A stretch of DNA of 64,000 bases from Microbacterium nymphoidis (lineage in GTDB: Bacteria > Actinomycetota > Actinomycetes > Actinomycetales > Microbacteriaceae): assembly GCF_021044885.1 (NCBI RefSeq), contig NZ_JAJNOD010000001.1, positions 1,426,001 to 1,490,000 on the forward strand, written 5' to 3'. The translations under genes and the position numbers were made by a program. The stretch's first letter is position 1; each line of letters opens with the position of its first letter. Shown piece after piece: positions 34,488-43,963 of this stretch. Below the pieces are notes generated by a model that had not been told where the DNA came from, ran no database searches, and worked only from the letters and a program-made list of their open reading frames with translations.

Positions 34488-36731
34488 TCAGGCGTCGGTG
34501 GAACGAGTCCGCGGATCGCCGGTGGACTCGGCGTCGTCCGCCTCGCTTGCGGCGGCAGCGGGGGTCTCACCCGGAACCGGAGCACCCTCCGCCACGGTGA
34601 GGGCGTCGACCGCGATCGTCTCGGCACCCGCGGCCACAGCGACGGATCCCGTGGCCACGGGGATCGCCCCCGTGAGCACCGGGATCGTTCCCGTGGCGGG
34701 CGCATCCTCGACATCGCTCACCGCGTGCTCGAACTGCGACTGGTACAGGTTCCAGTACGCGCCCTTCTTCGCGATGAGTTCCTCGTGATTGCCCTGCTCC
34801 ACGATGTCGCCGTGCTCCATCACCAGGATGAGGTCGGCGTCGCGGATGGTGGACAGGCGGTGCGCGATGACGAACGACGTACGTCCCTCACGAAGCGCGG
34901 CCATGGCGTGCTGCAGCAGCACCTCGGTGCGTGTGTCGACGGAGCTCGTGGCCTCGTCGAGGATGAGCACCGACGGCTGGGCCACGAACGCGCGCGCGAT
35001 CGTGATGAGCTGGCGCTCACCTGCCGAGACGTTGGATGCGTCTTCGTCGAGAACCGTGTCGTAGCCGTCCGGCAGCGAACGCACGAAGTTGTCCACACGG
35101 GTGGCGACGGCGGCCGCGACGATCTCTTCGTCGGTGGCGCTTTCGCGTCCGTAACGGATGTTCTCGCGGATCGTGCCGGCGAACAGCCAGGGATCCTGCA
35201 GCACCATGCCGGTGCGCGAGCGCACGTCGTGGCGCGTCAGCTGGCCGATGTCCTGTCCGTCCAGCAGGATCCGGCCGCCGTCCAGCTCATAGAAGCGCAT
35301 GATCAGGTTGACCAGCGTGGTCTTTCCGGCACCGGTCGGACCGACGATCGCCACCGTCTGGCCGGGCTCCACGCGGAAGGACAGTCCGGTGATCAGGGGC
35401 TTCTCGGGCGAGTAGGCGAACTTCACGTCCTGGAACTCGATGACACCGGGGCCGGCCACCAGCGCGGGGGCGTCGGCCGCATCCGGCTCCTGCTCCTGCT
35501 CGTCCAGCAGCTCGAACACACGCTCAGCGGAGGCCGTTCCCGACTGCACCACCGCGGCCATGCCACCGAGCTGCGACAGCGGCTGGGTGAACTGCTGCGA
35601 GTACTGCAGGAAGGCCTGCACATCGCCGAGGCGAAGCGTGCCGCCGGCCACCATGAGGGCGCCGACCACAGCGATTCCGACGTACACCACGGAGCCGATG
35701 AACATCATCGCCGGCATCATGATGTTGGAGAGGAACTGCGCCTTGAACGAGGCCTTGTACAGCTCCTCGTTCTCGACCGCGAACGCCTCGGCAGAGGCCT
35801 TCTCACGTCCGAACACCTTCACGAGCGCGTGACCGGAGAAGGACTCCTCCACCCGCGCGTTGAGCTTGCCGACCTGAGCCCACTGGACCTTGAAGGCGGC
35901 CTGCGAGCGCGGGCCGATCACGCCGAAGATGACGCCCATCAGCGGCAGGGAGACCAGTGCGATCAGCGCCAGGATCCAGTTGATCGAGAACATCATGATG
36001 AGCACGCCCAGCACGGTGAGCACCGAGGTGACGGCACCGGAGAGGGACTGCTGCATCGTCTGGGTGATGTTGTCGATGTCGTTGGTCACGCGGGAGATCA
36101 GCTGACCACGCTGCACCCTGTCGAAGTACGCGAGCGGCAGGCGGTTGATCTTCGCCTCGACCTCCTCGCGCAGCGACCACATGGCACGCACCATGATCAC
36201 GTTGACCACGTATCCCTGGATCCAGTTCAGCAGTGCGGAGGCGACGTAGATCGCCAGGACCGCGAGGATCACGAGGCGCAGCGCGTCGAAGTTCACGCCG
36301 GCGCCGAGCTCGAAGTCCTTCAGCCCGTTGATGACGTTCGCGAAGTCGTTCTGCCCCATCTGCCGAAGCGCCTCGACCACGGCGGCCTGGTCCATGCCGA
36401 CGATCGCGTCGGCACCGAGCACCGAGGTGAGCAGCGCCGCGGCTGCGGTCGACATGGCCCCTTCGAACACGAGGTTCGTCGCCTCGCCGAGCACCTTCGG
36501 CGCAGCCACCGCAAGCACCACACTGATGGCGCCGAGGATGGACACCCCGATGAAGGCCACCGCGTATGGGCGGAGCAGACCGATCATGCGCTTGAAGCTG
36601 GGCCAGAAGTTCTTGGCCTTTCCTCCCTGCGCCCACTCGCCCGCCTCCATGGCCTGCGCCATGGCCTGGGCCTGTTCGAGCTCTTCCTGGACAGCGGCGT
36701 CGTCGGCCGTCTTGTTCTGCGTCTCGCTCAT
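34488..36731 (-). CDS. Heterodimeric ABC exporter subunit B (canonical Walker B, degenerate signature)
   Basis: This 747-residue half-transporter has an N-terminal acidic tail, six membrane helices (about 65-400) and one ATPase domain. The domain has GPTGAGKTTLVNLIMRFYE, a degenerate signature NVSAGERQLITIARAF and intact Walker B SVLILDEATSSVD. A C-terminal extension of about 85 residues is rich in Ala, Val, Thr and Glu and looks disordered. Its ATG overlaps the stop of the partner gene (ATGA). By family it exports lipids or drugs; the actual cargo is unknown. Confidence 0.93.
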   Translation of the reverse strand: MSETQNKTADDAAVQEELEQAQAMAQAMEAGEWAQGGKAKNFWPSFKRMIGLLRPYAVAFIGVSILGAISVVLAVAAPKVLGEATNLVFEGAMSTAAAALLTSVLGADAIVGMDQAAVVEALRQMGQNDFANVINGLKDFELGAGVNFDALRLVILAVLAIYVASALLNWIQGYVVNVIMVRAMWSLREEVEAKINRLPLAYFDRVQRGQLISRVTNDIDNITQTMQQSLSGAVTSVLTVLGVLIMMFSINWILALIALVSLPLMGVIFGVIGPRSQAAFKVQWAQVGKLNARVEESFSGHALVKVFGREKASAEAFAVENEELYKASFKAQFLSNIMMPAMMFIGSVVYVGIAVVGALMVAGGTLRLGDVQAFLQYSQQFTQPLSQLGGMAAVVQSGTASAERVFELLDEQEQEPDAADAPALVAGPGVIEFQDVKFAYSPEKPLITGLSFRVEPGQTVAIVGPTGAGKTTLVNLIMRFYELDGGRILLDGQDIGQLTRHDVRSRTGMVLQDPWLFAGTIRENIRYGRESATDEEIVAAAVATRVDNFVRSLPDGYDTVLDEDASNVSAGERQLITIARAFVAQPSVLILDEATSSVDTRTEVLLQHAMAALREGRTSFVIAHRLSTIRDADLILVMEHGDIVEQGNHEELIAKKGAYWNLYQSQFEHAVSDVEDAPATGTIPVLTGAIPVATGSVAVAAGAETIAVDALTVAEGAPVPGETPAAAASEADDAESTGDPRTRSTDA

Positions 36732-38455
36732 GCGTCCACCCCCAGCTGCGACTCGACGATCTCACGGTAGGTCTCGCTGCTGGCGAGCAGCTCCTCGTGC
36801 GTACCGATCCCGGCGACCGTGCCGTCCTCCAGCACGATGATGCGATCGGCCTCGGTGATGGTGGACACGCGCTGGGCGACCACGATCTTCGTCACATCCG
36901 GCAGTTCGCGCCACAGCGCTTCCCGGAGGCGGGCGTCCGTGGTGAGATCGAGCGCCGAGAACGAGTCATCGAAGATGAGGATCTCCGGCTGACGCACGAT
37001 CGCGCGCGCGATGGCGAGACGTTGGCGCTGACCGCCGGACACGTTCGTGCCGCCCTGCGCGATGGTGGATTCCAGTCCGTCCGGCATCTCGCGGACGAAA
37101 TCGGCCCCCTGCGCGATCTCCAGCGCGTGCCAGAGCTCCTCGTCGGTAGCGCTCTCCCGGCCGAAGCGCAGATTCGAGGCGATCGTGCCACTGAAGAGGA
37201 ACGCCTTCTGGGGCACCAGCCCCAGCCGCGACCACAGCGACTCCGCGTCCGCCTCGCGCACGTCGACGCCGTCGACGAGGACCGAACCGGTGGTGGTGTC
37301 GAACAGACGCGGAATGAGAGAGACCAGCGTGGTCTTTCCCGCACCCGTCGAGCCCACGATGGCCACGGTCTCGCCCTTGTCGGCGCGGAAGGTGACAGCG
37401 GACAACACAGGCGCATCGGCACCCGGGTACTGGAACGAGACGTCGTTGAAGGCGACCGTTCCGGTCTCGGGGAAGGACGCCACCGGGCGCTCGGGAGCCG
37501 TCAGCGTGGACGGGGTCTCCAGCACCTCGCTGATGCGGTCGGCGGACACGGCGGCGCGCGGGATCATGATCGTCATGAAGCTCGCCATGAGGACGCCCAT
37601 CAGGATCTGCATGACGTACTGCATGAACGCGAACAGGGTGCCGACCTGCACGTGACCGGCATCGACCTGGATGCCGCCGAACCAGATGACGCCCACGATG
37701 GTGACGTCGAGGATCAGCATGGCGACGGGGAACAGCACCACGAACAGGGACCCGACCTTGCGGCCGACGATGCGGATGTCGGTGTTCGCCTCGCGGAAGC
37801 GGCCCTCCTCGATGGGCTCACGCACGAAGGCGCGGACCACGCGCACGCCGGTGAGCTGCTCGCGCATCACCCGGTTCACGGCGTCGAGCTTGCTCTGGTA
37901 CGAGCGGAACAGCGGCACCATGCGGCTGATGATGGCCACCGCCACGATGAGCAGCAGCGGGATGGCCACGGCCAGCAGCCAGGACAGGCCGACATCCTGC
38001 AGCAGGGCCATGATGATGCCGCCGATGGCCAGCAGCGGCGCGGTGACGAGCATGGTGGAGCCCATCATCGCGAGCATCTGCACCTGCTGCACATCGTTGG
38101 TGTTGCGGGTGATGAGGGATCCGGGACCGAACTGCGAGACCTCGCGCTCGGAGAATCCGGAGACCTTGCCGAACACGTCGGCTCGGATGTCGCGGCCCGC
38201 CGACATCGAGGCGCGGGCGGCGAAATACGTGGCAATGAGCGATGCGGCGATCTGCCCGAGGGAGATGAGCAGCATCCACCCACCGGTGGACAGGATGTAG
38301 CCGGTGTCGCCGGTCGCGACGCCGGTGTTGATGATGTCTGCGTTCAGGTGCGGCAGGTACAAGGAGGCGAGGGCGGACGCGAACTGAAACACCACGACGG
38401 CGATCAGCCACGGCCAATATCGACCCAGGTACCGGACGAGAATTCTTCCGAGCAC
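36728..38455 (-). CDS. Heterodimeric ABC exporter subunit A (canonical signature, Asp in place of catalytic Glu)
   Basis: This 575-residue half-transporter has six membrane helices (about 12-300), then the ATPase domain with GSTGAGKTTLVSLIPRLFD, intact signature NVSGGQRQRLAIARAI and Walker B EILIFDDSFSALD, where the catalytic Glu is Asp. This defect pairs with the altered signature of subunit B, leaving one active and one inactive site as in TM287/288-like exporters. GTG 38455 was chosen because CGGAGAAC precedes it; the open frame extends 41 residues upstream with Arg-rich sequence unlike the family. Confidence 0.92.
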   Translation of the reverse strand: MLGRILVRYLGRYWPWLIAVVVFQFASALASLYLPHLNADIINTGVATGDTGYILSTGGWMLLISLGQIAASLIATYFAARASMSAGRDIRADVFGKVSGFSEREVSQFGPGSLITRNTNDVQQVQMLAMMGSTMLVTAPLLAIGGIIMALLQDVGLSWLLAVAIPLLLIVAVAIISRMVPLFRSYQSKLDAVNRVMREQLTGVRVVRAFVREPIEEGRFREANTDIRIVGRKVGSLFVVLFPVAMLILDVTIVGVIWFGGIQVDAGHVQVGTLFAFMQYVMQILMGVLMASFMTIMIPRAAVSADRISEVLETPSTLTAPERPVASFPETGTVAFNDVSFQYPGADAPVLSAVTFRADKGETVAIVGSTGAGKTTLVSLIPRLFDTTTGSVLVDGVDVREADAESLWSRLGLVPQKAFLFSGTIASNLRFGRESATDEELWHALEIAQGADFVREMPDGLESTIAQGGTNVSGGQRQRLAIARAIVRQPEILIFDDSFSALDLTTDARLREALWRELPDVTKIVVAQRVSTITEADRIIVLEDGTVAGIGTHEELLASSETYREIVESQLGVDA

Positions 38456-38924
38456 GTTCTCTCCGATGCAGGATTTCCTCGCGCGGGTGCGCGCGAGGCG
38501 ACGGACTACGCTACGCGCTCTGCGTCTGCTGGGCAACGTCACGGCGTCCGCTCTCAGCGAAGCACGAACCTCCGACATTGGCCGGCGGCCCGGCAGCCAT
38601 CACGATGACGGCGGGCAGACCACCGCGAGGCGACTCCGCTGTCGGCAGTAAGGGCCGTCGGCAGTAAGGGCCGTCGGCAGTAAGGGCCGTCGGCAGTAAG
38701 GGCTGTAGACATGAGGGCCGTCGACCGTGAGGTACGGGTCAGGCTGTCCCGGGATGGCCCCACGTGCCGGCGTCCGCGATGCCGCCCGGCGCGGATCGGG
38801 AGATCCCGGGACTATCCACCCGCCGACTGGCCTCCGCGGCACCGTTCGATGCGGGAGCCAGAGCCGAGGCGGGTAGGCTCGCACCGGTGCCCTCCCCCTC
38901 TCCCGCGCCAGTGAGGTAATTGAC
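38456..38924. other. Intergenic region of 470 bp without a supported gene
   Basis: This divergent region lies between the exporter and the aldolase. It holds the 16-bp tandem repeat described separately. Open frames across it consist of translated repeat or are antisense shadows. Promoters for both neighbours must lie here, but no clear -35/-10 pair stands out. The aldolase has GTGAGG before its start. Confidence 0.5.
38641..38704. repeat. 16-bp direct repeat, four copies
   Basis: GTCGGCAGTAAGGGCC occurs at 38641, 38657, 38673 and 38689 without spacers; only the last base of the fourth copy differs. Two decayed copies may follow (GTAGACATGAGGGCC from 38705, then GTCGACCGTGAGG). With no spacers it is a simple tandem array and not a CRISPR. 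Confidence 0.95.
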
Positions 38925-39569
38925 ATGACGACCGACGTCCTCGCCCCCGTCCGCGCCACCGGAGTGCTCGCCGTGCTCCGCGCCCCGTCGCCCGAGCACG
39001 CGATGCGGGCGATCGACGCCCTGATCAGCGGTGGAATCCGCGGCATCGAGGTCACCTACTCCACTCCCGACGCGGCCGCGGTGATCGCGCGCGCCATCGC
39101 CACCTATGGCGCCTCGGCATACGTGGGAGCGGGAACCGTGACCACCGAAGCTCAGGCACGTGAGGCCGCAGACGCGGGCGCCGCCTTCCTGGTGAGCCCG
39201 GGCACGCGTCCGGAGCTGACGCAGGCGATGAAGGCGACGGGAGCGGTCACCATGACCGGCGCGCTGACTCCCACCGAGGTGATGTCCGCCGTCGAGCTGG
39301 GCTCCGACGTCGTGAAGATCTTCCCCGCATCGCTGGGCGGCCCGAGCTTCCTGGGTGCGCTGCGCGGCCCGTTCCCGAACGTCCCGCTGATGCCCACCGG
39401 CGGTGTTACCCCGGACAACCTCGCAACCTGGTTCGCCGCTGGTGCGATCGCAGCGGGTGCGGGTGGCGATCTGGTTCCCGGAGCCGCCCTGGCCGCGGAG
39501 GACTACGAGGAGATCACGCGGCGGGCGCGCCTCTTCGCCGACGCGCTGCGCGCCGTCCGCGAGGCCTGA
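38925..39569 (+). CDS. 2-keto-3-deoxy-6-phosphogluconate aldolase family (Eda-like)
   Basis: This 214-residue class I aldolase splits a 2-keto-3-deoxy sugar acid (phosphate) to pyruvate and an aldehyde. GIRGIEVTYSTPDA carries the catalytic Glu, VGAGTVTT the phosphate or carboxylate contact, and DVVKIFPASLGGPSFLGAL the Schiff-base Lys; MPTGGVTPDN is a further conserved loop. The sequence 'TYSTP' replaces the more usual arginine-containing stretch, so the natural substrate may be non-phosphorylated. It lies alone, about 2 kb from the L-fucose genes, and may or may not belong to that pathway. Confidence 0.88.
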   Translation: MTTDVLAPVRATGVLAVLRAPSPEHAMRAIDALISGGIRGIEVTYSTPDAAAVIARAIATYGASAYVGAGTVTTEAQAREAADAGAAFLVSPGTRPELTQAMKATGAVTMTGALTPTEVMSAVELGSDVVKIFPASLGGPSFLGALRGPFPNVPLMPTGGVTPDNLATWFAAGAIAAGAGGDLVPGAALAAEDYEEITRRARLFADALRAVREA

Positions 39570-39594
39570 ACTCCCGCGGCGGACATCGCCCACG

Positions 39595-39660
39595 TAGCAT
39601 GTGGGTGATGGACGCGTCCTTCGCAGCGGTCGTGTCCTGAACACGACGAAGGGGGCGTCC
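39595..39660 (+). promoter_or_regulatory. Leaderless mini-ORF and RBS-masking hairpin
   Basis: TAGCAT (39595-39600) would start transcription at about 39607, directly before ATG 39608. This opens a 10-codon frame (MDASFAAVVS) ending at 39640. The same RNA folds: GGACGC (39610-39615) with GCGTCC (39655-39660), CCTTCG (39618-39623) with CGAAGG (39647-39652), and TCGTGT (39630-39635) with ACACGA (39641-39646). The ribosome-binding site AAGGGGG lies inside the stem, right before the ATG of the next gene. Translation of the mini-ORF would open it. Confidence 0.6.
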
Positions 39661-41583
39661 ATGAGTGACGAGCGTCAGGATCCGCAGCACCAGAACGGAT
39701 CGGAAAGCGATCCGCCACAGACACCGGAGGCGGCATTCCCGCCGGCGACGGACGCCTCGGGCGAATCCGCGCAGGAACCGGATGAAGCGGCGGATTCGGT
39801 CGCGCCGGGGCCGGCGATCCCGGATGCCGACGGGCAGACCTCGGGCGATACCGGAGAGCCGACGGCCGACCCGTCTGACGGACCGCCCCCACCGCAGTCC
39901 GCGCCACACGGGCAGCCGCCGGCCTCGCTCTCCGGTCAGCCGGCGCCCACCCACCCGTACGGGCAGCCGCCGGCCCCGCCGTACGGGCAGCCGCCGGTCC
40001 CGCCCTCCGGTCAGCCGGCACCCACCCACCCGTACGGTCCGTCGGCACCCACTCAGCCTTACGGCGGCGCAGGTGCCCACGCGAACGACGCACCGGCCCA
40101 GACCTACGGGCAGACCTCCCCGACCCAGCCGTACGGCGACGCAGGCGCGGGGGCCTACGGGCACAACGCACCGACGCTGCCGTATGGGCAGTCGGAGCTG
40201 CCCCAGCCGTACGGCAACACGGACACGGGCGGCTACGGGCAAGACGCGCCCACGCAGCCCTACAGCCAAACAGCACCCACCCAGCCCAACACCCAAACAG
40301 CACCCACACAGCCCTCCGGCAACGCGGGCACGGGAGCCCTTGGACAAGACGCACCAACCCAGCCCTACAGCCAAACAGCACCCACCCAGCCCTACGGCAA
40401 CGCGGGCACGGGAGCCCATGGGCAAGACGCACCAACCCAGCCCTACAGCCAAACAGCACCCACCCAGCCCTACGGCAACGCGGGCACGGGAGCCCATGGG
40501 CAGGACGCGGCGACCCAGCCTTACGGGCAGGCAGCGCCCACCGAGCAGCACGGCCAGGGCACACCGACCCAGCCGTCTGGCCAGACAACACCCACCCAGC
40601 CGTACGGGCAAGACACACCGACCCAGCCGTACGGGCAAGGCGCGCCGACCCAGCCCTACGGCCAGATTCCCCCCGCCCAGCCGTACGGCGCCGCGGGCCC
40701 GGCCGGATACGGGCACTCTCCCGCGGGTCAGCCGGCATACGGATCTCCGGCCTACGGCCAAGCGCCGACGCCCGCCCCGTACGGCGCCCCGCCCGCCCCG
40801 TACGGCGCCCCGCCCGCACCGTACGGCGCCCCACCCACGCCGTATGGCACCCCGCCCTTGGGCGGCGGCACACCGACGCAGCCCGGACACCCCGCCGCCT
40901 CACAGATGACCGGCACGGTGGTCCCGTCCGGACGTAAGAAGTGGGTGCTTCCCACGCTGATCGGCGTCGGTGTTCTCGCCCTGCTGGCGATCATCGCGAT
41001 CGTCGTCGGCATCGCTCTGCAGAGCTCCGGCACGTCCACGGAGCCCACGCCGGCGCCCGCGCCCACCACCAGCTCCGCCGATCCGAAGCCCTCCGCGACG
41101 CCGAAGCAGAGCGCGACTCCGAAGGCGTCACCGACGCCCAAGGGAACGGCGACACCGAAGCCCAGCGGCACGGCTAAGCCCACCCCGCAGCCGACGGCAT
41201 CCGCCGAGCCGACGCCGAAGTCGACCGGCACCGCCGGAGGCGAGGAGGGGCTGCCCGGCACCGGCACCACCGAAGCGAAGCTCCAGGCACTCATCGATCA
41301 CTACAAGACCGCCCGAGACGACGGCTCGCTGTGGAAGGAGATCCCCGACACCGAGTTCAATCGCACCGCGGTGCAGGCGTTCCTTTTCATCATCACCGAT
41401 CTGAAGGGCGGCACGGTGTTCGGCGTCGACGAGAAGACCGCCAAGGAATACGAGGCGAAGGCGAAGCAGGCCGAGGAGCATCTCCTGGCGCAGGAGCCCC
41501 TCGGCATCGACATCCACATCGACACCGGCAAGCGCGAGTTCGTCTATGACGGCGACACCGGCGAGGGCGGATACGTGGACTGA
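39661..41583 (+). CDS. Repeat-rich single-pass membrane protein
   Basis: The protein has 640 residues. Residues 1 to about 420 are a Pro/Gln/Thr/Tyr/Gly-rich cytoplasmic region built of variants of APTQPYGQ. One membrane helix follows (WVLPTLIGVGVLALLAIIAIVVGIAL), then an extracellular Pro/Thr/Lys stalk (repeats of ATPK) and a folded C-terminal domain of about 110 residues (EAKLQALIDHYKTARDDGSLW to the end) that I do not recognise. The layout resembles actinobacterial envelope proteins with a cytoplasmic low-complexity tail. ATG 39661 was chosen because AAGGGGG lies 5 nt upstream. Function is unknown. Confidence 0.85.
   Translation: MSDERQDPQHQNGSESDPPQTPEAAFPPATDASGESAQEPDEAADSVAPGPAIPDADGQTSGDTGEPTADPSDGPPPPQSAPHGQPPASLSGQPAPTHPYGQPPAPPYGQPPVPPSGQPAPTHPYGPSAPTQPYGGAGAHANDAPAQTYGQTSPTQPYGDAGAGAYGHNAPTLPYGQSELPQPYGNTDTGGYGQDAPTQPYSQTAPTQPNTQTAPTQPSGNAGTGALGQDAPTQPYSQTAPTQPYGNAGTGAHGQDAPTQPYSQTAPTQPYGNAGTGAHGQDAATQPYGQAAPTEQHGQGTPTQPSGQTTPTQPYGQDTPTQPYGQGAPTQPYGQIPPAQPYGAAGPAGYGHSPAGQPAYGSPAYGQAPTPAPYGAPPAPYGAPPAPYGAPPTPYGTPPLGGGTPTQPGHPAASQMTGTVVPSGRKKWVLPTLIGVGVLALLAIIAIVVGIALQSSGTSTEPTPAPAPTTSSADPKPSATPKQSATPKASPTPKGTATPKPSGTAKPTPQPTASAEPTPKSTGTAGGEEGLPGTGTTEAKLQALIDHYKTARDDGSLWKEIPDTEFNRTAVQAFLFIITDLKGGTVFGVDEKTAKEYEAKAKQAEEHLLAQEPLGIDIHIDTGKREFVYDGDTGEGGYVD
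40258..40518 (+). repeat. 78-bp in-frame coding repeats
   Basis: A 26-codon unit starting CCCTACAGCCAAACAGCACC begins at 40363 and again at 40441 with almost no change. An earlier copy starts at 40258 and carries a nine-residue insertion. The unit encodes variants of PYSQTAPTQPYGNAGTGA. High identity indicates recent duplication and likely length variation between strains. Confidence 0.85.
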
Positions 41584-41607
41584 CCGCGAAACCCCCTGAG
41601 AGATAGA

Positions 41608-41641
41608 AATCGCACCTCCGAGACGTCTCGGAGGTGCGATT
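41608..41641. terminator. Perfect 34-bp palindromic bidirectional terminator
   Basis: AATCGCACCTCCGAGAC and its exact complement meet without a spacer. They are followed by CTCATCTTT on the plus side and TTCTATCT on the minus side. It lies between convergent genes ending at 41583 and 41670 and should stop transcription from both. Confidence 0.9.
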
Positions 41642-41669
41642 CTCATCTTTCACGACGACGCTGTGCGCG

Positions 41670-42647
41670 TCAGGCCGGAATCAGCCCCTCGGCGCGAAGC
41701 TCATCCCACAGTGCGGCGGGGATCGGCGCCGTCACGAGGTCGAGGTTCTGGCGGATCTGGTCGGCACGCGCCGTTCCGACGATGACGGACGCGGTGGCCG
41801 AGTCCTGGAACGGGAACTGCAGCGCGGCGGCGGGAAGGGGCACCCCATGCCGGTCGCACATCGCGGCGATCCGGGTCACACGCTCCCAGATGTCGTCGGG
41901 AACGGCGCCGTATTCGTACCGGCTGTCGCGAGACGGCACGGCCGTGGCCAGCAGACCCGAGTTGAACACGGAGGCGGCGACAACGGCAGTGTCGCGAGCA
42001 TGGCAGGCGGGAAGCACCTCACTCGCCGCGGGCTGTTCGAGCAGCGTGTACCGTCCGGCGATCATGATCACGTCCAGATCGGCCTCCCGCACCGAGCGGG
42101 CAAGAGCATCCGACACCATGGAGCCGATACCCACGGCGCTGACGAGCCCCTCGGCGCGCAGTTCCTGCATCGCCGGATAAGCCTCCGCGATGGCCTGGTC
42201 CAGGTGACCCGAGCGCTCCGGGTCGTGCAGGTACAGCACGTCGATGCGGTCCAGCCCCATCCGCTCCAGGGACTCCGCGAGCGAGGCGCGCACGCCATCG
42301 CCGTCGTAGGCGAGTTCGCGGCGCACGTCGGTGCGGACATGGAAGGCGTTGTCGAGGTCGAGTCCGCCGTCGTCATCGGGGTTCGGCCGGATCAGCCGCC
42401 CGGCCTTGGTGGAGACGATGAACTCGTCTCGGGGCTTGGTCTGCAGGAAAGCCCCGAGACGTCGCTCCGACAGCCCGAGACCGTAGTGCGGCGCGGTGTC
42501 GAAGTAGCGCACGCCGCCCTCCCAGGCGGCTTCGAGCACCTCCCAGGCCTCGTCGTCCGACACCTCGCGGAACATGTTGCCGAGGTTGGCGGCTCCGTAG
42601 CCGAGCCGCACCGGCAGCTCTGCCAGGCCCGACACGGTGTCACGCAT
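41670..42647 (-). CDS. Aldo/keto reductase, probable L-fucose dehydrogenase
   Basis: This 325-residue NAD(P)-dependent enzyme would oxidise L-fucose to L-fuconolactone, the first step of the oxidative pathway. [19 protein letters not shown] has the catalytic Asp and Tyr, [13 protein letters not shown] the catalytic Lys, and [15 protein letters not shown] the His. It falls in the AKR branch with pyridoxal 4-dehydrogenase and L-fucose dehydrogenase. Its ATG overlaps the end of the dehydratase gene by 8 nt. The substrate is inferred from its neighbours. Confidence 0.87.
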   Translation of the reverse strand: MRDTVSGLAELPVRLGYGAANLGNMFREVSDDEAWEVLEAAWEGGVRYFDTAPHYGLGLSERRLGAFLQTKPRDEFIVSTKAGRLIRPNPDDDGGLDLDNAFHVRTDVRRELAYDGDGVRASLAESLERMGLDRIDVLYLHDPERSGHLDQAIAEAYPAMQELRAEGLVSAVGIGSMVSDALARSVREADLDVIMIAGRYTLLEQPAASEVLPACHARDTAVVAASVFNSGLLATAVPSRDSRYEYGAVPDDIWERVTRIAAMCDRHGVPLPAAALQFPFQDSATASVIVGTARADQIRQNLDLVTAPIPAALWDELRAEGLIPA

Positions 42648-43935
42648 TCGCGTGCGCTCCGCTCCACGTGTACCGCTCGCGAGACTCCGCCTTCATCTCC
42701 ATGCCCGTGCCCGGTGCCGTCGGAGCCATGTAGTTCCCGCCCTGGATGTCTGTCGGGATGACGAAGTGCTCGTGCAGGTGGTCGACGAACTCGATCAGTC
42801 GCCCCTCCTTCGAACCCGAGACAGCCACGAAGTCGAACATCGACAGATGCTGCACCGCCTCGCACAGCCCGACACCACCGGCGTGCGGGCACACCGGAAC
42901 TCCGAACTTGGCGGCCAGCAGCAGGTTGGCGATGTTCTCGTTCACCCCGCCGACGCGGGCAGCGTCGATCTGCATCACGGAGATCGCCTCGGCCTGCAGC
43001 AGCTGCTTGAAGATCATGCGGTTCTGCGCGTGCTCCCCAGTGGCCACCCGGATCGGTGCGACGCCGCGCGCGATCTCCGCGTGGCCGAGGATATCGTCGG
43101 GGCTGGTGGGCTCCTCGATCCATGCCGGCTGGAACTCGGCGAGCGCGTTCACCCACTCGATGGCCTCGCTCACCTCCCAGCGCTGGTTGGCGTCGATGGC
43201 GATCGGGAAGTCGGGACCGCACACCTCGCGTGCCTTGCGGAAGCGACGGATGTCGTCCTGCAGATCGGCGCCCACCTTCAGCTTGATCTGCGTGAAGCCA
43301 TCTGCCATCGCCTCGCGCGCCAGGCGCTCCAGCTTCTCGTCGGAGTACCCGAGCCATCCGGGGCTGGTGGTGTAGCCCGGGTAGCCCTCCGCGAGCAGGC
43401 GCTCGGTGCGCTCGGCGCGGCCCGCCTCCGCGTCGCGCAGGATCTGCAGTGCGTCCTCGGGCGTGAGGGCGTTGGTGAGGTAGCGGAAGTCGACGAGGGA
43501 GACGATCTCCTCCGGACTGAGCTGGGACAGCAGCTGCCACAGCGGCAGACCGGCACGCTTGGCCTTGATGTCCCACAGGGCGTTGATCACGGCTCCGATC
43601 GCCATGTGCATGACGCCCTTTTCGGGGCCGAGCCAGCGCAGCTGCGAGTCGCCGTTGATCTCCTTCCAGGTGCCGCCCATGTCATCGAGCAGCGGCTCGA
43701 TCTCACGACCCACCAGATGACCGGCCAGGGTGTCGATGGCGGCGACCTGGACGTCGTTGCCGCGACCGATGGTGAACACGAACGCGTGCCCCGAGATGTC
43801 GTCGTCGGCGTCGGTGACGATCCGCACGTATGCGGCCGAGTAGTCGGGGTCCGGGTTCATCGCGTCGGAGCCGTCGAGGCTGAGCGAGGTGGGGAAGCGG
43901 ATGTCTGTCGTTTCGAGGGCGACGATACGGCTCAC
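42640..43935 (-). CDS. L-fuconate dehydratase (enolase superfamily)
   Basis: This 431-residue, magnesium-dependent enzyme dehydrates L-fuconate to 2-keto-3-deoxy-L-fuconate. [10 protein letters not shown] has the KxK base, AIDANQRW the first metal Asp, IEEPTSPDD and ATGEHAQNR the two metal Glu, and [11 protein letters not shown] the catalytic His of the mandelate-racemase group. The N-terminal [33 protein letters not shown] is characteristic of the fuconate-dehydratase branch. It is the first gene of the leftward fucose operon; the promoter has the GntR-type motif between -35 and -10. Confidence 0.92.
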   Translation of the reverse strand: MSRIVALETTDIRFPTSLSLDGSDAMNPDPDYSAAYVRIVTDADDDISGHAFVFTIGRGNDVQVAAIDTLAGHLVGREIEPLLDDMGGTWKEINGDSQLRWLGPEKGVMHMAIGAVINALWDIKAKRAGLPLWQLLSQLSPEEIVSLVDFRYLTNALTPEDALQILRDAEAGRAERTERLLAEGYPGYTTSPGWLGYSDEKLERLAREAMADGFTQIKLKVGADLQDDIRRFRKAREVCGPDFPIAIDANQRWEVSEAIEWVNALAEFQPAWIEEPTSPDDILGHAEIARGVAPIRVATGEHAQNRMIFKQLLQAEAISVMQIDAARVGGVNENIANLLLAAKFGVPVCPHAGGVGLCEAVQHLSMFDFVAVSGSKEGRLIEFVDHLHEHFVIPTDIQGGNYMAPTAPGTGMEMKAESRERYTWSGAHANA

Positions 43936-43963
43936 GTGAGATCTCCTTGGATCGGGCTCTCAC

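Noticed and set aside
34425..36770. 781-codon rightward open frame opposite the exporter gene
   Set aside because: It is rich in His, Arg, Asp and Val without domains and runs through the bidirectional terminator; the leftward exporter frame is certain.
38641..38720. Possible CRISPR array
   Set aside because: The repeats are directly adjacent with no spacers and no cas genes are nearby.
38925..39569. Placing the Eda-like aldolase in the L-fucose pathway
   Set aside because: The five enzymes at 41.7-46.8 kb already complete the pathway, and no ACATCSGATGT motif was found before the aldolase.
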